Part shown: in pieces, positions 1 through 10,475 of the stretch
Layout: the number at the start of each line of letters is the position of its first letter
Numbering within the stretch: the first letter of the stretch is position 1
Assembly: GCA_027919835.1 (NCBI GenBank)
Contig: JANVFP010000013.1
Span: 1 to 64,000, forward strand
Direction: 5' to 3'
Origin: Lentinula raphanica
Lineage: Eukaryota; Basidiomycota; Agaricomycetes; Agaricales; Omphalotaceae
Length of the DNA: 64,000 nt
Notes under the pieces: generated by a model
What the model was told of the DNA's origin: nothing
The model's input: only the letters and a program-made list of their open reading frames with translations
Database searches by the model: none
Translations under genes and position numbers: made by a program

Positions 1-253
1 ATCTGCCTGTTTTTCCTTCACCCTCCCTCCTCTCCCTCATATCATGTATGTTCTCATTGTTTGTAAATATGTAGTTGTATGTAGCTACATCCTTACCTAT
101 CCTGTACCATTATGTAGCCCTCCATGATCCGCTTTGAATGTTATGGGCTTTGGCCCAGTGTTGGCTCCTCCATGATCCGCTTTGAATGTTATGGGCTTTG
201 GCCCAGTGTTGGCTAACTTTAACTTCCTGTCCCACCTGAGTGCAAAAGGCAGA
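1..253 (+). mobile_element. Right end of a short DIRS/Ngaro-like derivative
   Basis: This is the leader and right terminus of a gene-less retrotransposon derivative whose left part lies outside the window. The sequence matches the right parts of the complete derivatives at 8949-10263 and 45102-47489. It ends in GGCAGAGG and is followed directly by reverse transcriptase sequence of copy C1, so I infer the derivative was inserted into that gene. A 48-bp stretch of the right end is duplicated in tandem here. Confidence 0.7.
119..214. repeat. 48-bp tandem duplication in the element right end
   Basis: Two adjacent copies of a 48-bp unit beginning CCTCCATGATCCGC (119-166 and 167-214). Other copies of this terminus in the window have one unit only. 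Confidence 0.85.
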
Positions 254-887
254 GGCCTGCTCTCACTGAAATGTATCGCAAAATGAGTGGGAAGACACTC
301 CAATTTCGTCACATCCCTATCAATGGTGAAGTGCATAGAGACCTGACTTGGTTCTCTGACATGCTCAAGTCTGCCATTGGATACGATTTGTAGATGCCCA
401 AGCATGGAGTGACAGTGAAGCAGATTTTGTGTGTTGGACTGATGCAAGCAATATTGGCCTCTCCTTTGTCTATGCCAGTAATGGGTTTTGCTATCAAGTG
501 CATCCTACTCCTGGCAGCCCAATTGTAGACATCTTCTTTAGGGAGCTAATGGCTATTCTATCAGGCCTTCATCATATTGCTTCAAAACCTAGTCCACCCA
601 AGAGAGCTCTCTTCTTTTCAGACAGTCTGGATTCTGTACAAGTTCTCAGCTCTCTTGCAGTCAAAGAATCATCACACAACTCCATCCTGCTGGCTATTGC
701 TGGTATAGTTCTCAAGACTGGTATTGATATCAGAGTTCGTCACATTCCTGGCAAGGATAACATCAAGGCAGACCTTCTATCTAGACTTCTACTGGATGAC
801 TTCAAGCTCCAGTTCCCCTCCTACCGCGTCCGCACTTTTGAGCCTCCAAGAGAGCTACTGCCGGCGCAATGGAGAGAGTCCTTTTAG
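254..887 (+). pseudogene. Retrotransposon C1: 3' part of RT-RNase H gene
   Basis: This fragment begins just after the reverse transcriptase core and covers the RNase H domain. Visible RNase H residues are the Asp in WTDASNIG, the Glu in FFRELMAIL, the Asp in FFSDSLDSV and the Asp in GKDNIKADLLSR. One base is missing near 385 (ATTGGATACG where other copies read ATTGGGATACG), which puts the first 130 nt in another frame from 429-887. The 5' part of the gene is absent because a short derivative was inserted immediately upstream. The stop codon overlaps the start of the recombinase ORF by 19 nt, as in the sister copies. Confidence 0.85.
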
Positions 888-1805
888 AGGCCATGGGTGA
901 GCAGAGAAAGAGACAAGGGCACTCTGCTCACCCTCCAATGGACTTACACAAGTTAGATGACTTGGTGTTATTCCTTCAAGCCCATGCCATTGAAAAGTCT
1001 ACCAAACAGAACTATGCTACAGGTGCTAGAGATTACATCCACTTCTGCACCTCACACAAACTTGATGTGGATCCTACTCCATCCACACTCTCCAGATACA
1101 TTGCCTACACATCCAGACACATTGCTTCTGGACCCAAATATCTCTCTGGTGCTCGTCACTTTCTCAAACAACTCTATCCTCACTTTGATGAGTCTCGTGC
1201 TCATCCTCTGGTTCAAGCTACAATCAGAGGTTCCAAGAAAGTTAGAGCTGACCCAGTCAAGAGGAAGCCTCCTCTTCAAATATCTCATATCCAACTCTTT
1301 TATGACTCTCGTCATCTCTCTTATGATGATCTTCTGTTTGCAACTCTCATGAGCTGTGGCTTCTATGGCTGTCACCGCATTGGTGAACTTACTGTTCCTA
1401 ACCAGCAAGCTCTGCGTGACTGGCGTAAGGTGATCAAGCGGGCCTCTCTCAAGTTTGAGAATGGCAGAGCTGGTTACCACTTGCCTTATCACAAGAGTGA
1501 TCCTTTTTACCATGGAACAGATATTACATGGAGCCAGGCCTGCATTGTTCCTCTGTGAAGATGGAACACTCCCCTCTAGATCCTGGTTTGAATCCAGGTT
1601 CTTTGCTTATGTTGGTAGGGAGTTTGGTGGACATTCACTCAGAGTTGGTGGTGCAACCTTCTATGCCAGACTTGGTCTTTCAGAATCTGTGATAATGGCC
1701 TTGGGACGTTGGTCTTCTACAGCTTGGAAAATATATATCAGAGACAATCCTACAGTAAGGGCAGAACTACAACTAGCTTCACTCAAACAAGCCCAAAGAT
1801 CTTGA
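869..1805 (+). pseudogene. Retrotransposon C1: tyrosine recombinase, frameshifted
   Basis: Tyrosine recombinase expected to integrate a circular DNA intermediate of the retrotransposon. The first box Arg (CHRIGELTV), the HxxR motif (GHSLR) and the nucleophile Tyr (KIYIRDNP) are all present. Compared with C2 and C4, a 71-nt segment is missing after the codons for HGTDI near 1527. This shifts the frame and ends the first ORF at 1558; the C-terminal half continues in another frame from about 1540 to 1805. The deleted segment has no GT...AG ends, so I read it as a deletion and not a spliced form. Confidence 0.88.
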
Positions 1806-2016
1806 CACTGTACAATAGTATTATTGTAACACCATCCAATCTGATATACAACCATTTACCTCGCGTCTCATTCACATTTTCTTTCACCACCATCCACCCC
1901 TCAACAACATCTCATAGCAATTATAGCCCTCCATGATCCGCTCTGAATGTTATGGGCTTTGGCCCAGTGTTGGCTAACTCTTACTTCCTGTCCCACCTGA
2001 GTGCAAAAGGCAGAGG
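1806..2016 (+). mobile_element. C1 3' untranslated region and right terminus
   Basis: Non-coding tail after the recombinase. It carries the stretch starting TAGCCCTCCATGATCC that closes every copy, ending GGCAGAGG at 2016. The next base starts a new element left end (TCGACATGAAGG), so two elements are joined end to end. Confidence 0.8.
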
Positions 2017-2695
2017 TCGACATGAAGGCGGATTCCAAGGGTAGGGAGCCTTTCTGCAGGCCTCTGCAAACAACAGATCATCTCCCAGCAATTATAGTGC
2101 ACTATTCATCACACCAGGTATGTACATGAAGGTCTTCACCTTCATCATACCTAATGTGTACATGAATACACTTAATTGCTGGCCACCCACAAGAGCTCTT
2201 GCCACTATACTGTGCACGCATACAGAGCTCTATTGCCCCTACAAGTTGTCCACTATGACCTAGTGATGATACCCAGTCTGTGTGGAGCTATGCACACTTT
2301 TTCACCAAAGTGCTCAGAATCTTCTGATAGAGCTTTTGATTTACATTTCGCTCTACACCATGCAGTTCTGGATGGATCCCTTAGGTGTCTTAAGTGAAAA
2401 TGTGCGGCTCCACGTCCTCTTCGGGATGAGAACAAATTTGAAGGCATTTGGTTCACTGGTTCTCCTGCAATCATCATTTCGAGTTGCACACTCAAAACAC
2501 AAAAAGCGGACTTGAGTGTTATTTCACTCCCAGAGTCTCTAGATCACTCTGGACCATGCCTAGACACATCACATGGGTCTCTGGATATATTTCGGACATT
2601 TCCAGCGCTTATGGGGCGCTTGGATCATCAGCTGATAGCTGCACATGGTCCCATCTACCCTTGGAATCCGCCTTCATGTCGACAAAAGGCAGAGG
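2017..2695 (+). mobile_element. Rearranged short derivative with inverted left end
   Basis: Begins with the family left end and runs through about 640 bp of 5' untranslated sequence. It then switches to an inverted copy of its own first 29 bases, followed by the last 12 bases of the right end (AAAAGGCAGAGG). All coding sequence, the leader and most of the right end are missing. It lies between the right end of C1 and the left end of the next derivative. ORFs here are not conserved as proteins. Confidence 0.7.
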
Positions 2696-2723
2696 TCGAC
2701 ATGAAGGCGGATTCCAAGGGTAG
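2655..2723. repeat. Perfect 29-bp inverted repeat across an element junction
   Basis: Arms 2655-2683 and 2695-2723 are exact reverse complements separated by 11 nt. The right arm is the normal left end of the next element; the left arm is an inverted copy of it. This makes a strong hairpin in DNA or RNA. Confidence 0.9.
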
Positions 2724-3986
2724 GGAGCCTTTCTGCAGGCCTCTGCAAACAACAGATCATCTCCCAGTAATTATAGTGCACTATTCATCACAACAGGTAT
2801 GTACATGAAGGTCTTCACCTTCATCATATCTAATGTGTACATGAATACACTTAATTGCTGGCTACCTGTCAAGTGCTCTTGCCACTATACTGTGTACGCA
2901 TACAGAGCTCTATTGTCCCTACAAGTTGTCCACTATAACCCTATGATGATACTCACTCTGTGTTGAGTTATTCATATTTTTTCAGAATGCTTTAATAAAG
3001 CTTTTGAAATATTTTCTATTCTACACAAAGCATTCCTGGACCAAACCTATAGGTGTCTTAGATGGAAATATACAGTTTGATGTCCTCTTTAAGATGCAAA
3101 TAATTTTGAAGGCATTTGGTCTAGTGGTTCTCCTGCAATCCTCATTTTAAAATGCACACTCAAAACACTTGTGTGTTATTTCATTCCCAGAGCCTTTATA
3201 TCACTTAGCACCATGTCTAGACTCATCACATGGATTCCTGGACATATTTCGGACATTTCCAGCGCTTATAGGGCGCCTGGATCATCAGCTGATAGCTGTA
3301 CATGATCCCATCTTCACATGCATCAGGCAATTGATCATGGGGCTGTTTTAAATTGATGTGGCTGTTACAGGTGCCAGAGGTCTGAGCAGAGGCCTGTAAA
3401 AGCGAGTTGAAACATCAATTTGTGATCTCCCATTCTTCCTTTCCTTCCCCCACCATCTCTGACCTGGGTGAGGCTGCCTGCATGTTCCCTAGCTCTTTCT
3501 GAGCTCTGATTTCACTGTCCAGTACATTCCTACATCTATACAGACTACAGGCCTTCCAGAGGTGTCTCAGATACAGGAATCTGGTATGAAATTTTGCATT
3601 TTTCACCATCAAGACACTGAACAGATATCAAAGCACATCCAGACAGATCTAAGGTGATCAGACACTCTAGGAGTTGATTCCTTTGTTAGATCTTGGGTTT
3701 TTGGTGTCTCAGTGCGCTCTGATCATGTCTGATAAGCCTCTATATAGTACTGACTCTTGTCTACATAGATCTAACCTTGATCTGCCTGTTTTTCCTTCAC
3801 CCTCCCTCCTCTCCCTCATATCATGTATGTTCTCATTGTTTGTAAATATGTAGTTGTATGTAGCTACATCCTTACCTATCCTGTACCATTATGTAGCCCT
3901 CCATGATCCGCTTTGAATGTTATGGGCTTTGGCCCAGTGTTGGCTAACTTTAACTTCCTGTCCCACCTGAGTGCAAAAGGCAGAGG
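2696..3986 (+). mobile_element. Short DIRS/Ngaro-like derivative, divergent subfamily
   Basis: Complete gene-less derivative of 1,291 bp with both family ends. It differs from the 1,315-bp derivatives by many substitutions and small deletions between about 2900 and 3400. Its 5' region closely resembles those at 38665-39745 and 50034-51257. It is followed directly by RT sequence of C2, so it appears inserted in the pol gene of C2. Confidence 0.8.
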
Positions 3987-5689
3987 CTCCTGAACATCTT
4001 TTGAACAATCCTCAAATTCTTGCTACTTTGCACTCTATGGCTAGTCATATCAAAGTCAAAACTCCCTTCAATGTGGATCGCTTAGAACTCCTCTTGTCCA
4101 CTCATCCTAATCAGCCCTTTGTTGCTTCTGTCATTCGCTCACTGAGAGAAGGATTCTGGCCCTTCTATGAAGCAGAGTGGGAAGAGGAATGCAAGCAGAA
4201 AGTAGAGAATTATGTCACTGAGGAAGTGGATATTGCTGCACTCAAAGCTCACAGAGATCAGGAGGTAGCTGCTGGGAGGTGGTCAGAAGCACTACCAGAA
4301 GATTTTGTACTATTACCTGGCATGAAAGTTTCCCCTATGTTTGTAGTCTGGCAGAAGGGGAAAGCCAGAGTTGTCATGGACCAAACTGCATCAGGTCTCA
4401 ATGATGGTATTCCTAGAGAGGAGGCCAAAGTCAAATATGATGACATGCACACTTTTGGCCAGGTGCTCAATGATGTTATCAAAGAGCATCCTAATGAGGA
4501 GCTTGTGCTATTCAAGAGTGATGTAGCCAAAGCTTTCCTCAATCTCCCTGCTCATCCTCTCTGGCAACTTTGTCAAGTTGTATCTGTTGAAGGAAGATTT
4601 CATATTGTCAGGAGATTAATGTTTGGAACTAGAACCTCTCCTCGCTGTTGGTGCTCTGTATCAGCACTCCTTTGTTGGTTTGGGACTGAGAAGCTAGGAA
4701 TCCCCAATCTACATGTCTACATGGATGATTTCTTTGGATGGGACTTCAAGAGGAATCTGATCACATTTCATGGCAAGAAGTATCCCAAGAGACAAGTACA
4801 GCTTCTAGTCTTTTGGGACATGATTGACTGCCCCTATGAAGACAGAAAACAAGACTGGGGAGTCTGGCTGTTAATCATTGGCTTCTTGACAGATATCATG
4901 AAAGGGTCCATCTCTTTGACCCAAGAGTCCATTGATGGACTTGTAGAAGCCATCCACACATTCCTCTCATCTCCTAATCGTAAAGCTGCGCTCAGAGACT
5001 GGCAGCACCTCACAGGTTCTTTGAACTGGTCACTTAATGTTCTTCCATGGGCCAGGCCTGCTCTCACAGAAATGTATCGCAAAATGAGTGGCAAGACACT
5101 TCAATTTCGTCACATCCCTATCAATGGTGAAGTGCATAGAGACCTGACTTGGTTCTCTGACATGCTCAAGTCTGCCATTGGGATACAATTTGTAGATGCC
5201 CAAGCATGGAGTGACAGTGAAGCAGACTTTGTGTGCTGGACTGATGCAAGCAACATAGGTCTCTCCTTTGTCTATGCTAGCAATGGGTTTTGCTATCAAG
5301 TGCATCCAACTCCTGGGAGCCCAATTGTTGATATCTTCTTCAGAGAGCTACTAGCTATTCTATCTGGCCTACATCACATTGCTTCCAAACCTAGTCCACC
5401 CAAGAGAGCTCTATTTTTCTCTGATAGTTTGGACTCTGTTCAAGTGCTGAGCTCTCTTGCAGTCAAAGAATCATCACACAACTCCATCCTTCTTGCTATT
5501 GCAGGTATAGTTCTCAAGACTGGTATTGACATCAGAGTTCGTCATATTCCTGGCAAGGATAACATCAAGGCAGATCTTCTATCTAGGCTTTTACTGGATG
5601 ACTTCAAGCTCCAGTTTCCTTCCTACCGCGTCCGCACTTTTGAGCCTCCAAGAGAGCTACTGCCGGCGCGATGGAGAGAGTCCTTTTAG
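3987..5689 (+). CDS. Retrotransposon C2: reverse transcriptase-RNase H
   Basis: Pol protein of a DIRS-order retrotransposon that copies element RNA into DNA. The frame is open over about 568 codons. In order it shows an N-terminal segment (PEHLLNNPQ), RT motifs (VMDQTASGLND, LFKSDVAKAFLNL, the active-site YMDDFFGWDF), then RNase H with its Asp-Glu-Asp-Asp set (WTDASNIG, FFRELLAIL, FFSDSLDSV, GKDNIKADLLSR). No methyltransferase domain follows, which favours a Ngaro-like over a classical DIRS type. The upstream gag and the start of pol are absent because a short derivative was inserted at 3986. This is the most intact RT-RH in the window, but without gag it is probably a remnant. Confidence 0.92.
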
Positions 5690-6680
5690 AGGCCATGGGT
5701 GAGCAGAGGAAGAGACAAGGGCACTCTGCTCACCCTCCTATGGCTTGAACAAGCTAGATGACTTGGTGTTATTCCTTCAAGCCCATGCCATTGAAAAGTC
5801 TACTAAACAGAACTATACTACAGGTGCTAGGGATTACATCCACTTCTGCACCTCACACAAGCTTGATCTGGATCCTACTCCATCCACACTCTCCAGATAC
5901 ATTGCATACACATCCAGACACATTGCCTCTGGACCCAAATATCTCTCTGGTGCTCGTCACTTTCTTAAACAAATCTACCCTCACTTTGATGAATCTCGTG
6001 CTCATCCTCTGGTTCAAGCTACAATCAGAGGCTCCAAGAAAGTTAGAGCTGATCCAGTCAAGAGGAAGCCTCCTCTTCAAATATCTCATATCCAACTCTT
6101 CTATGACTCTCGTCATCTCTCCTATGATGATCTTCTGTTTGCAACTCTCATGAGCTGTGGCTTCTATGGCAGTCATCGCATTCAAGGTGAACTCACTGTT
6201 CCTAATCAGCATGATCTGCGTGACTGGCGTAAGGTGATCAAGCGGGCCTCTCTCAAGTTTGAGAATGGCAGAGCTGGTTACCACTTGCCTGATCACAAGA
6301 GTGATCCCTTTTACCATGGAACAGATATTCTCCAAAGTCATCAAGCAGTGGCTAGTCCTGTGTCTCTCCTCAAGGAATACTGTACTATCAGAGACAAACT
6401 ACATGGAGCCAGGCCTGCATTGTTCCTCTGTGAAGATGGAACACTCCCCACTAGATCCTGGTTTGAATCTAGGTTCTTTGCTTATGTTGGTAGGGAGTTT
6501 GGTGGACATTCACTTAGAGCTGGTGGTGCAACCTTTTATGCCAGACTTGGTCTTTCAGAATCTGTGATTATGGCTTTAGGACGTTGGTCTTCTACAGCTT
6601 GGAAAATATATATCAGAGACAATCCTACAGTAAGGGCAGAACTACAGCTAGCTTCACTCAAACAAGCCCAAAGATCTTGA
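5671..6680 (+). pseudogene. Retrotransposon C2: tyrosine recombinase, 5' frameshift
   Basis: The start ATG overlaps the end of the RT-RH ORF by 19 nt, as in other copies. A 1-nt deletion near 5742 (TATGGCTTGAAC against TATGGACTTGAAC) breaks the frame about 24 codons in; the remainder is open to 6680. The HxxR motif (GHSLR) and the Tyr in KIYIRDNP are present. A 3-nt insertion adds one residue right after the first catalytic Arg (HRIQGEL against HRIGEL), which may disturb the active site. Confidence 0.88.
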
Positions 6681-6892
6681 CACTGTATCCCTGTACTATT
6701 GTAACACCATCCAATCTGATATACAACCATTTAACTCGCGTCTCATTCACATTTTCTCTCACCACCATCCACCCCTCAACAACATCTCATAGCAATCTAT
6801 AGCCCTCCATGATCCGCTCTGAATGTTATGGGCTTTGGCCCAGTGTTGGCTAACTCTTACTTCCTGTCCCACCTGAGTGCAAAAGGCAGAGG
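6681..6892 (+). mobile_element. C2 3' untranslated region and right terminus
   Basis: Same layout as the other right ends: a pyrimidine-rich tail, then TAGCCCTCCATGATCC through GGCAGAGG at 6892. A new left end follows immediately. Confidence 0.82.
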
Positions 6893-7419
6893 TCGACATG
6901 AAGGCGGATTCCAAGGGTAGGGAGCCTTTCTGCAGGCCTCTGCAAACAACAGATCATCTCCCAGCAATTATAGTGCACTATTCATCACAACAGGTATGTA
7001 CATGAAGGTCTTCACCTTCATCATACCTAATGTGTACATGAATACACTTAATTGCTGGCTACCCTCCAGAGCTCTTGCCACTATACTGTGCACGCATACA
7101 GAGCTCTATTGCCCCTACAAGTTGTCCACTATGACCTAGTGGTAATACCCAGTCTGTGTGGAGTTATGCACACTTTTTCACCAAAGTGCTCAGAATCTTC
7201 TGATAGAGCTTTTGATTTACATTTCACTCTACACCATGCAGTTCTGGATGGAGCCCTTAGGTGTCTTAAGTGAAAATGTGCGGCTCCATGTCCTCTTTGG
7301 GATGAAAACAAATTTGAAGGCATTTGGTTCACTGGTTCTTCCGCAATCGTCATTTCAAGTTGCACACTCAAAACACAAAAAGCGGACTTGAGTGTTATTT
7401 CACTCCCAAAGTCTCTAGA
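6893..7419 (+). mobile_element. Truncated element left end, interrupted
   Basis: Starts with the family left terminus abutting the C2 right end. It carries 5' untranslated sequence as far as TCTCTAGA, where a second left end begins. In other copies TCTCTAGA continues as TCACTCTGG, so I infer a nested insertion at this point. Confidence 0.7.
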
Positions 7420-7709
7420 TCGACATGAAGGCGGATTCCAATGGTAGGGAGCCTTTCTGCAGGCCTCTGCAAACCACAGATCATCTCCCAGCAACTATAG
7501 TGCACTATTCATCACAACAGGTATGTACATGAAGGTCTTCACCTTCATCATACCTAATGTGTACATGAATACACTTAATTGCTGGCTACCCTCAAGAGCT
7601 CTTGCCACTATACTGTGCACGCATACAGAGCTCTATTGCCCCTACAAGTTGTCCACTATGACCTAGTGATAATACCCAGTCTGTGTGGAGTTATGCACAC
7701 TTTTTCACC
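7420..7709 (+). mobile_element. Second truncated left end, fused to inverted YR
   Basis: Left terminus plus about 280 bp of 5' untranslated sequence. At 7709/7710 it changes abruptly to the inverted recombinase gene of copy H, in the middle of both sequences. This is a rearrangement breakpoint, not an element end. Confidence 0.7.
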
Positions 7710-8299
7710 ACGAACTTGAGAGAGGCTCGCCTGATCACCTTACGCCAGTCACGCAGATCATGCTGATTAGGAACAGTGAGTTCACCAATGCGATGACAGC
7801 CATAGAAGCCACAGCTCATGAGAGTTGCAAACAGAAGATCATCATAGGAGAGATGACGAGAGTCATAGAAGAGTTGGATATGAGAAATTTGAAGAGGAGG
7901 CTTCCTCTTGACTGGATCAGCTCTAACTTTCTTGGATCCTCTGATTGTAGCTTGAACCAGAGGATGAGCACGAGATTCATCAAAGTGAGGATACAGTTGT
8001 TTGAGAAAGTGACGAGCACCAGAGAGATATTTGGGTCCAGAGGCAATGTGTCTGGATGTGTAGGCAATGTATCTGGAGAGTGTAGATGGAGTAGGATCCA
8101 GATCAAGTTTGTGTGATGTGCAGAAGTGGATGTAATCCCTAGCACCTGTAGTATAGTTCTGTATGGTGGACTTTTCAATGGCATGGGCTTGAAGGAATAA
8201 GACCAAGTCATCTAACTTGTTCAAGTCCATAGGAGGGTGAGCAGAGCGCCCTTGTCTCTTCCTCTGCTCACCCATGGCCTCTAAAAGGACTCTCTCCAT
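7710..8299 (-). pseudogene. Retrotransposon H: tyrosine recombinase, C-terminus lost
   Basis: Minus-strand recombinase fragment of about 196 codons. It keeps the first catalytic Arg region (CHRIGELTV) and stops at the codons for RASLKF, before the HxxR and Tyr motifs. It shares diagnostic bases with C8, for instance GTGATCAGGCGAGCC where C2 and C4 read GTGATCAAGCG. I therefore group it with the gag-RT fragment at 51258-53622 as one dispersed element, H. Confidence 0.82.
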
Positions 8300-8948
8300 C
8301 GCGCCGGCAGTAGCTCTCTTGGAGGCTCAAAAGTGCGGACGCGGTAGGAGGGAAACTGGAGCTTGAAGTCATCCAGTAAAGTCTAGATAGAAGATCTGCC
8401 TTGATGTTATCCTTGCCAGGAATGTGACGAACTCTGATGTCAATACCAGTCTTGAGAACTATACCAGCAATAGCAAGAAGGATGGAGTTGTGAGATGATT
8501 GTTTGACTGCCAGAGAGCTGAGCACTTGAACAGAGTCTAGACTGTCTGAAAAAAGAGAGCTCTCTTGGGTGGACTAGGTTTGGAAGCAATATGATGAAGG
8601 CCAGATAGAATAGCTAGTAGCTCTCTGAAGAAGATGTCAACTATTGGACTGCCAGGAGCTGGATGCACTTGATAACAAAACCCATTGCTGGCATACACAA
8701 AGGACAGTCCTATATTGCTTGCATCAGTCCAGCACACAAAGTCTGCTTCACTATCACTCCATGCTTGGGCATCTACAAATCGTATCCCAATGGCAGACTT
8801 GAGCATGTCAGAGAACCAAGTCAGGTCTCTATGCACTTCACCATTGATAGGGATGTGACGAAATTGAAGTGTTTTGCCACTCATTTTGCGATACATTTCT
8901 GTGAGAGCAGGCCTGGCCCAGGGAAGAACATTGAGTGACCAGTTCAAA
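8281..8948 (-). pseudogene. Retrotransposon H: 3' part of RT-RNase H gene
   Basis: RNase H part of the pol gene starting at the codons for LNWSLNVLPWARP. The frame is broken near 8548 (run of A) and near 8380 (missing bases in the codons for SRLLLD). The 5' part of the same gene lies at 38427-38664 and 51258 onward. The segment between belongs to the inserted copy C4 and a short derivative. Confidence 0.82.
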
Positions 8949-10263
8949 CCTCTGCCTTTTGCACTCAGGTGGGACAGGAAGTTAAAGTTAGCCAACACTG
9001 GGCCAAAGCCCATAACATTCAGAGCGGATCATGGAGGGCTACATAATGGTACAGGATAGGTAAGGATGTAGCTACATACCACTACATATATACAAACAAT
9101 GAGAACATACATGATATGAGGGAGAGGAGGGAGGGTGAAGGAAAAACAGGTAGATCAAGGTTAGATCTATGTAGATAAGAGTCAGTACAATGTAGAGGCT
9201 TATCAGACATGATCAGAGCGCACTGAGACACCAAAAACCCAAGATCTAACAAAGGAATCAACTTCTACAGTGTCTGATCACCTTAGATCTGTCTGGATGT
9301 GCTTTGGTATCTGTTCAGTGTCTTGATGGTGAAAAATGCGAAATTTCATACCAGATTCCTGTATCTGAGACACCTCTAGAAGGCCTATAGTCTGTACAGA
9401 TGGAGGAATGTGCTGGATAGTGAAATCAGGGCTCAAATAGAGCAAGGGGACATGCAGGCAGCCTCACCCAGGTCAGAGATGGTGGGGGAAGGAAAGGAAG
9501 AATGGGAGATCAAAAACTGATGATGAAACTCGCTTTTACAGGCCTCTGCTCAGACCTCTGGCACCTGTAACAGCCACCATCAGGACCAGATCAAACCCAT
9601 CATAATATGCCTGATGCATGTGAAGATGGGACCATGTGCAGCTATCAGCTGATGATCCAAGCGCCCCATAAGCGCTAGGAATGTCCGAAATATATCCAGA
9701 GACCCATGTGATGTGTCTAGGCATGGTCCAGAGTGATCTAGAGACTCTGGGAGTGAAATAACACTCAAGTCCGCTTTTTGTGTTTTGAGTGTGCAACTCG
9801 AAATGACGATTGCGGGAGAGCCAGTGAGCCAAATGCGTTCAAATTTGTTCTCATCCCGAAGAGGACATGGAGCCGCACATTTTCACTTAAGACACCTAAG
9901 GGATCCATCCAGAACTGCGTGGTGTAGAGCCAAATGTAAATCAAAAGCTCTATCAGAAGATTCTGAGCACTTTGGTGAAAAAGTGTGCATAACTCCACAC
10001 AGAGTGGGTATCATCACTAGGTCATAGTGGACAAGTTGTAGGGGCAATAGAGCTCTGTATGCGTGCACAGTATAGTGGCAAGAGCTCTTGAGAGTAGCCA
10101 GCAATTAAGTGTATTCATGTACACATTAGGTATGATGAAGGTGAAGACCTTCATGTATATACCTGTTGTGATGAATAGTGCACTATAATTGCTGGGAGAT
10201 GATCTGTTGTTTGCAGAGGCCTGCAGAAAGGCTCCCTACCCTTGGAATCCGCCTTCATGTCGA
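8949..10263 (-). mobile_element. Complete short DIRS/Ngaro-like derivative, 1,315 bp
   Basis: Gene-less derivative with left terminus at 10263 and right terminus at 8949 on the minus strand. It keeps about 1.1 kb of 5' untranslated region and the final ~95 bp of the autonomous element. The whole coding part is replaced by about 115 bp of unrelated pyrimidine-rich leader. Its length equals that of the derivative at 45102-47489 once the insertion there is removed, and the two look nearly identical. On its left it abuts the right end of C4. Confidence 0.85.
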
Positions 10264-10475
10264 CCTCTGCCTTTTGCACTCAGGTGGGACAGGAAGTTAA
10301 AGTTAGCCAACACTGGGCCAAAGCCCATAACATTCAGAGCGGATCATGGAGGGCTATAAATTGCTATGAGATGTTGTTGAGGGGTGGATGGTGGTGAGAG
10401 AAAATGTGAATGAGACGCGAGGTAAATGGTTGTATATCAGATTGGATGGTGTTACAATGATACTATTGTACAGTG

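Noticed and set aside
2176..2808. Recurrent 60-98 codon ORFs in the retrotransposon 5' region (also at 7052-7494, 9536-10104, 46334-46902, 54253-54777, 63578-63897)
   Set aside because: They occur in every copy on both strands because the DNA repeats. They show no domain, and reading frames differ between copies by stops. Best read as untranslated sequence.
3971..3986. Start of the C2 pol ORF within the preceding derivative
   Set aside because: The first codons come from the right terminus of another element, so they are not the native start of pol.
6259..6567. Plus-strand ORFs antiparallel or out of frame with the recombinase genes (also 5853-6344, 10812-11261, 58910-59398)
   Set aside because: They are shadows of the recombinase reading frame and disappear when copies carry indels.
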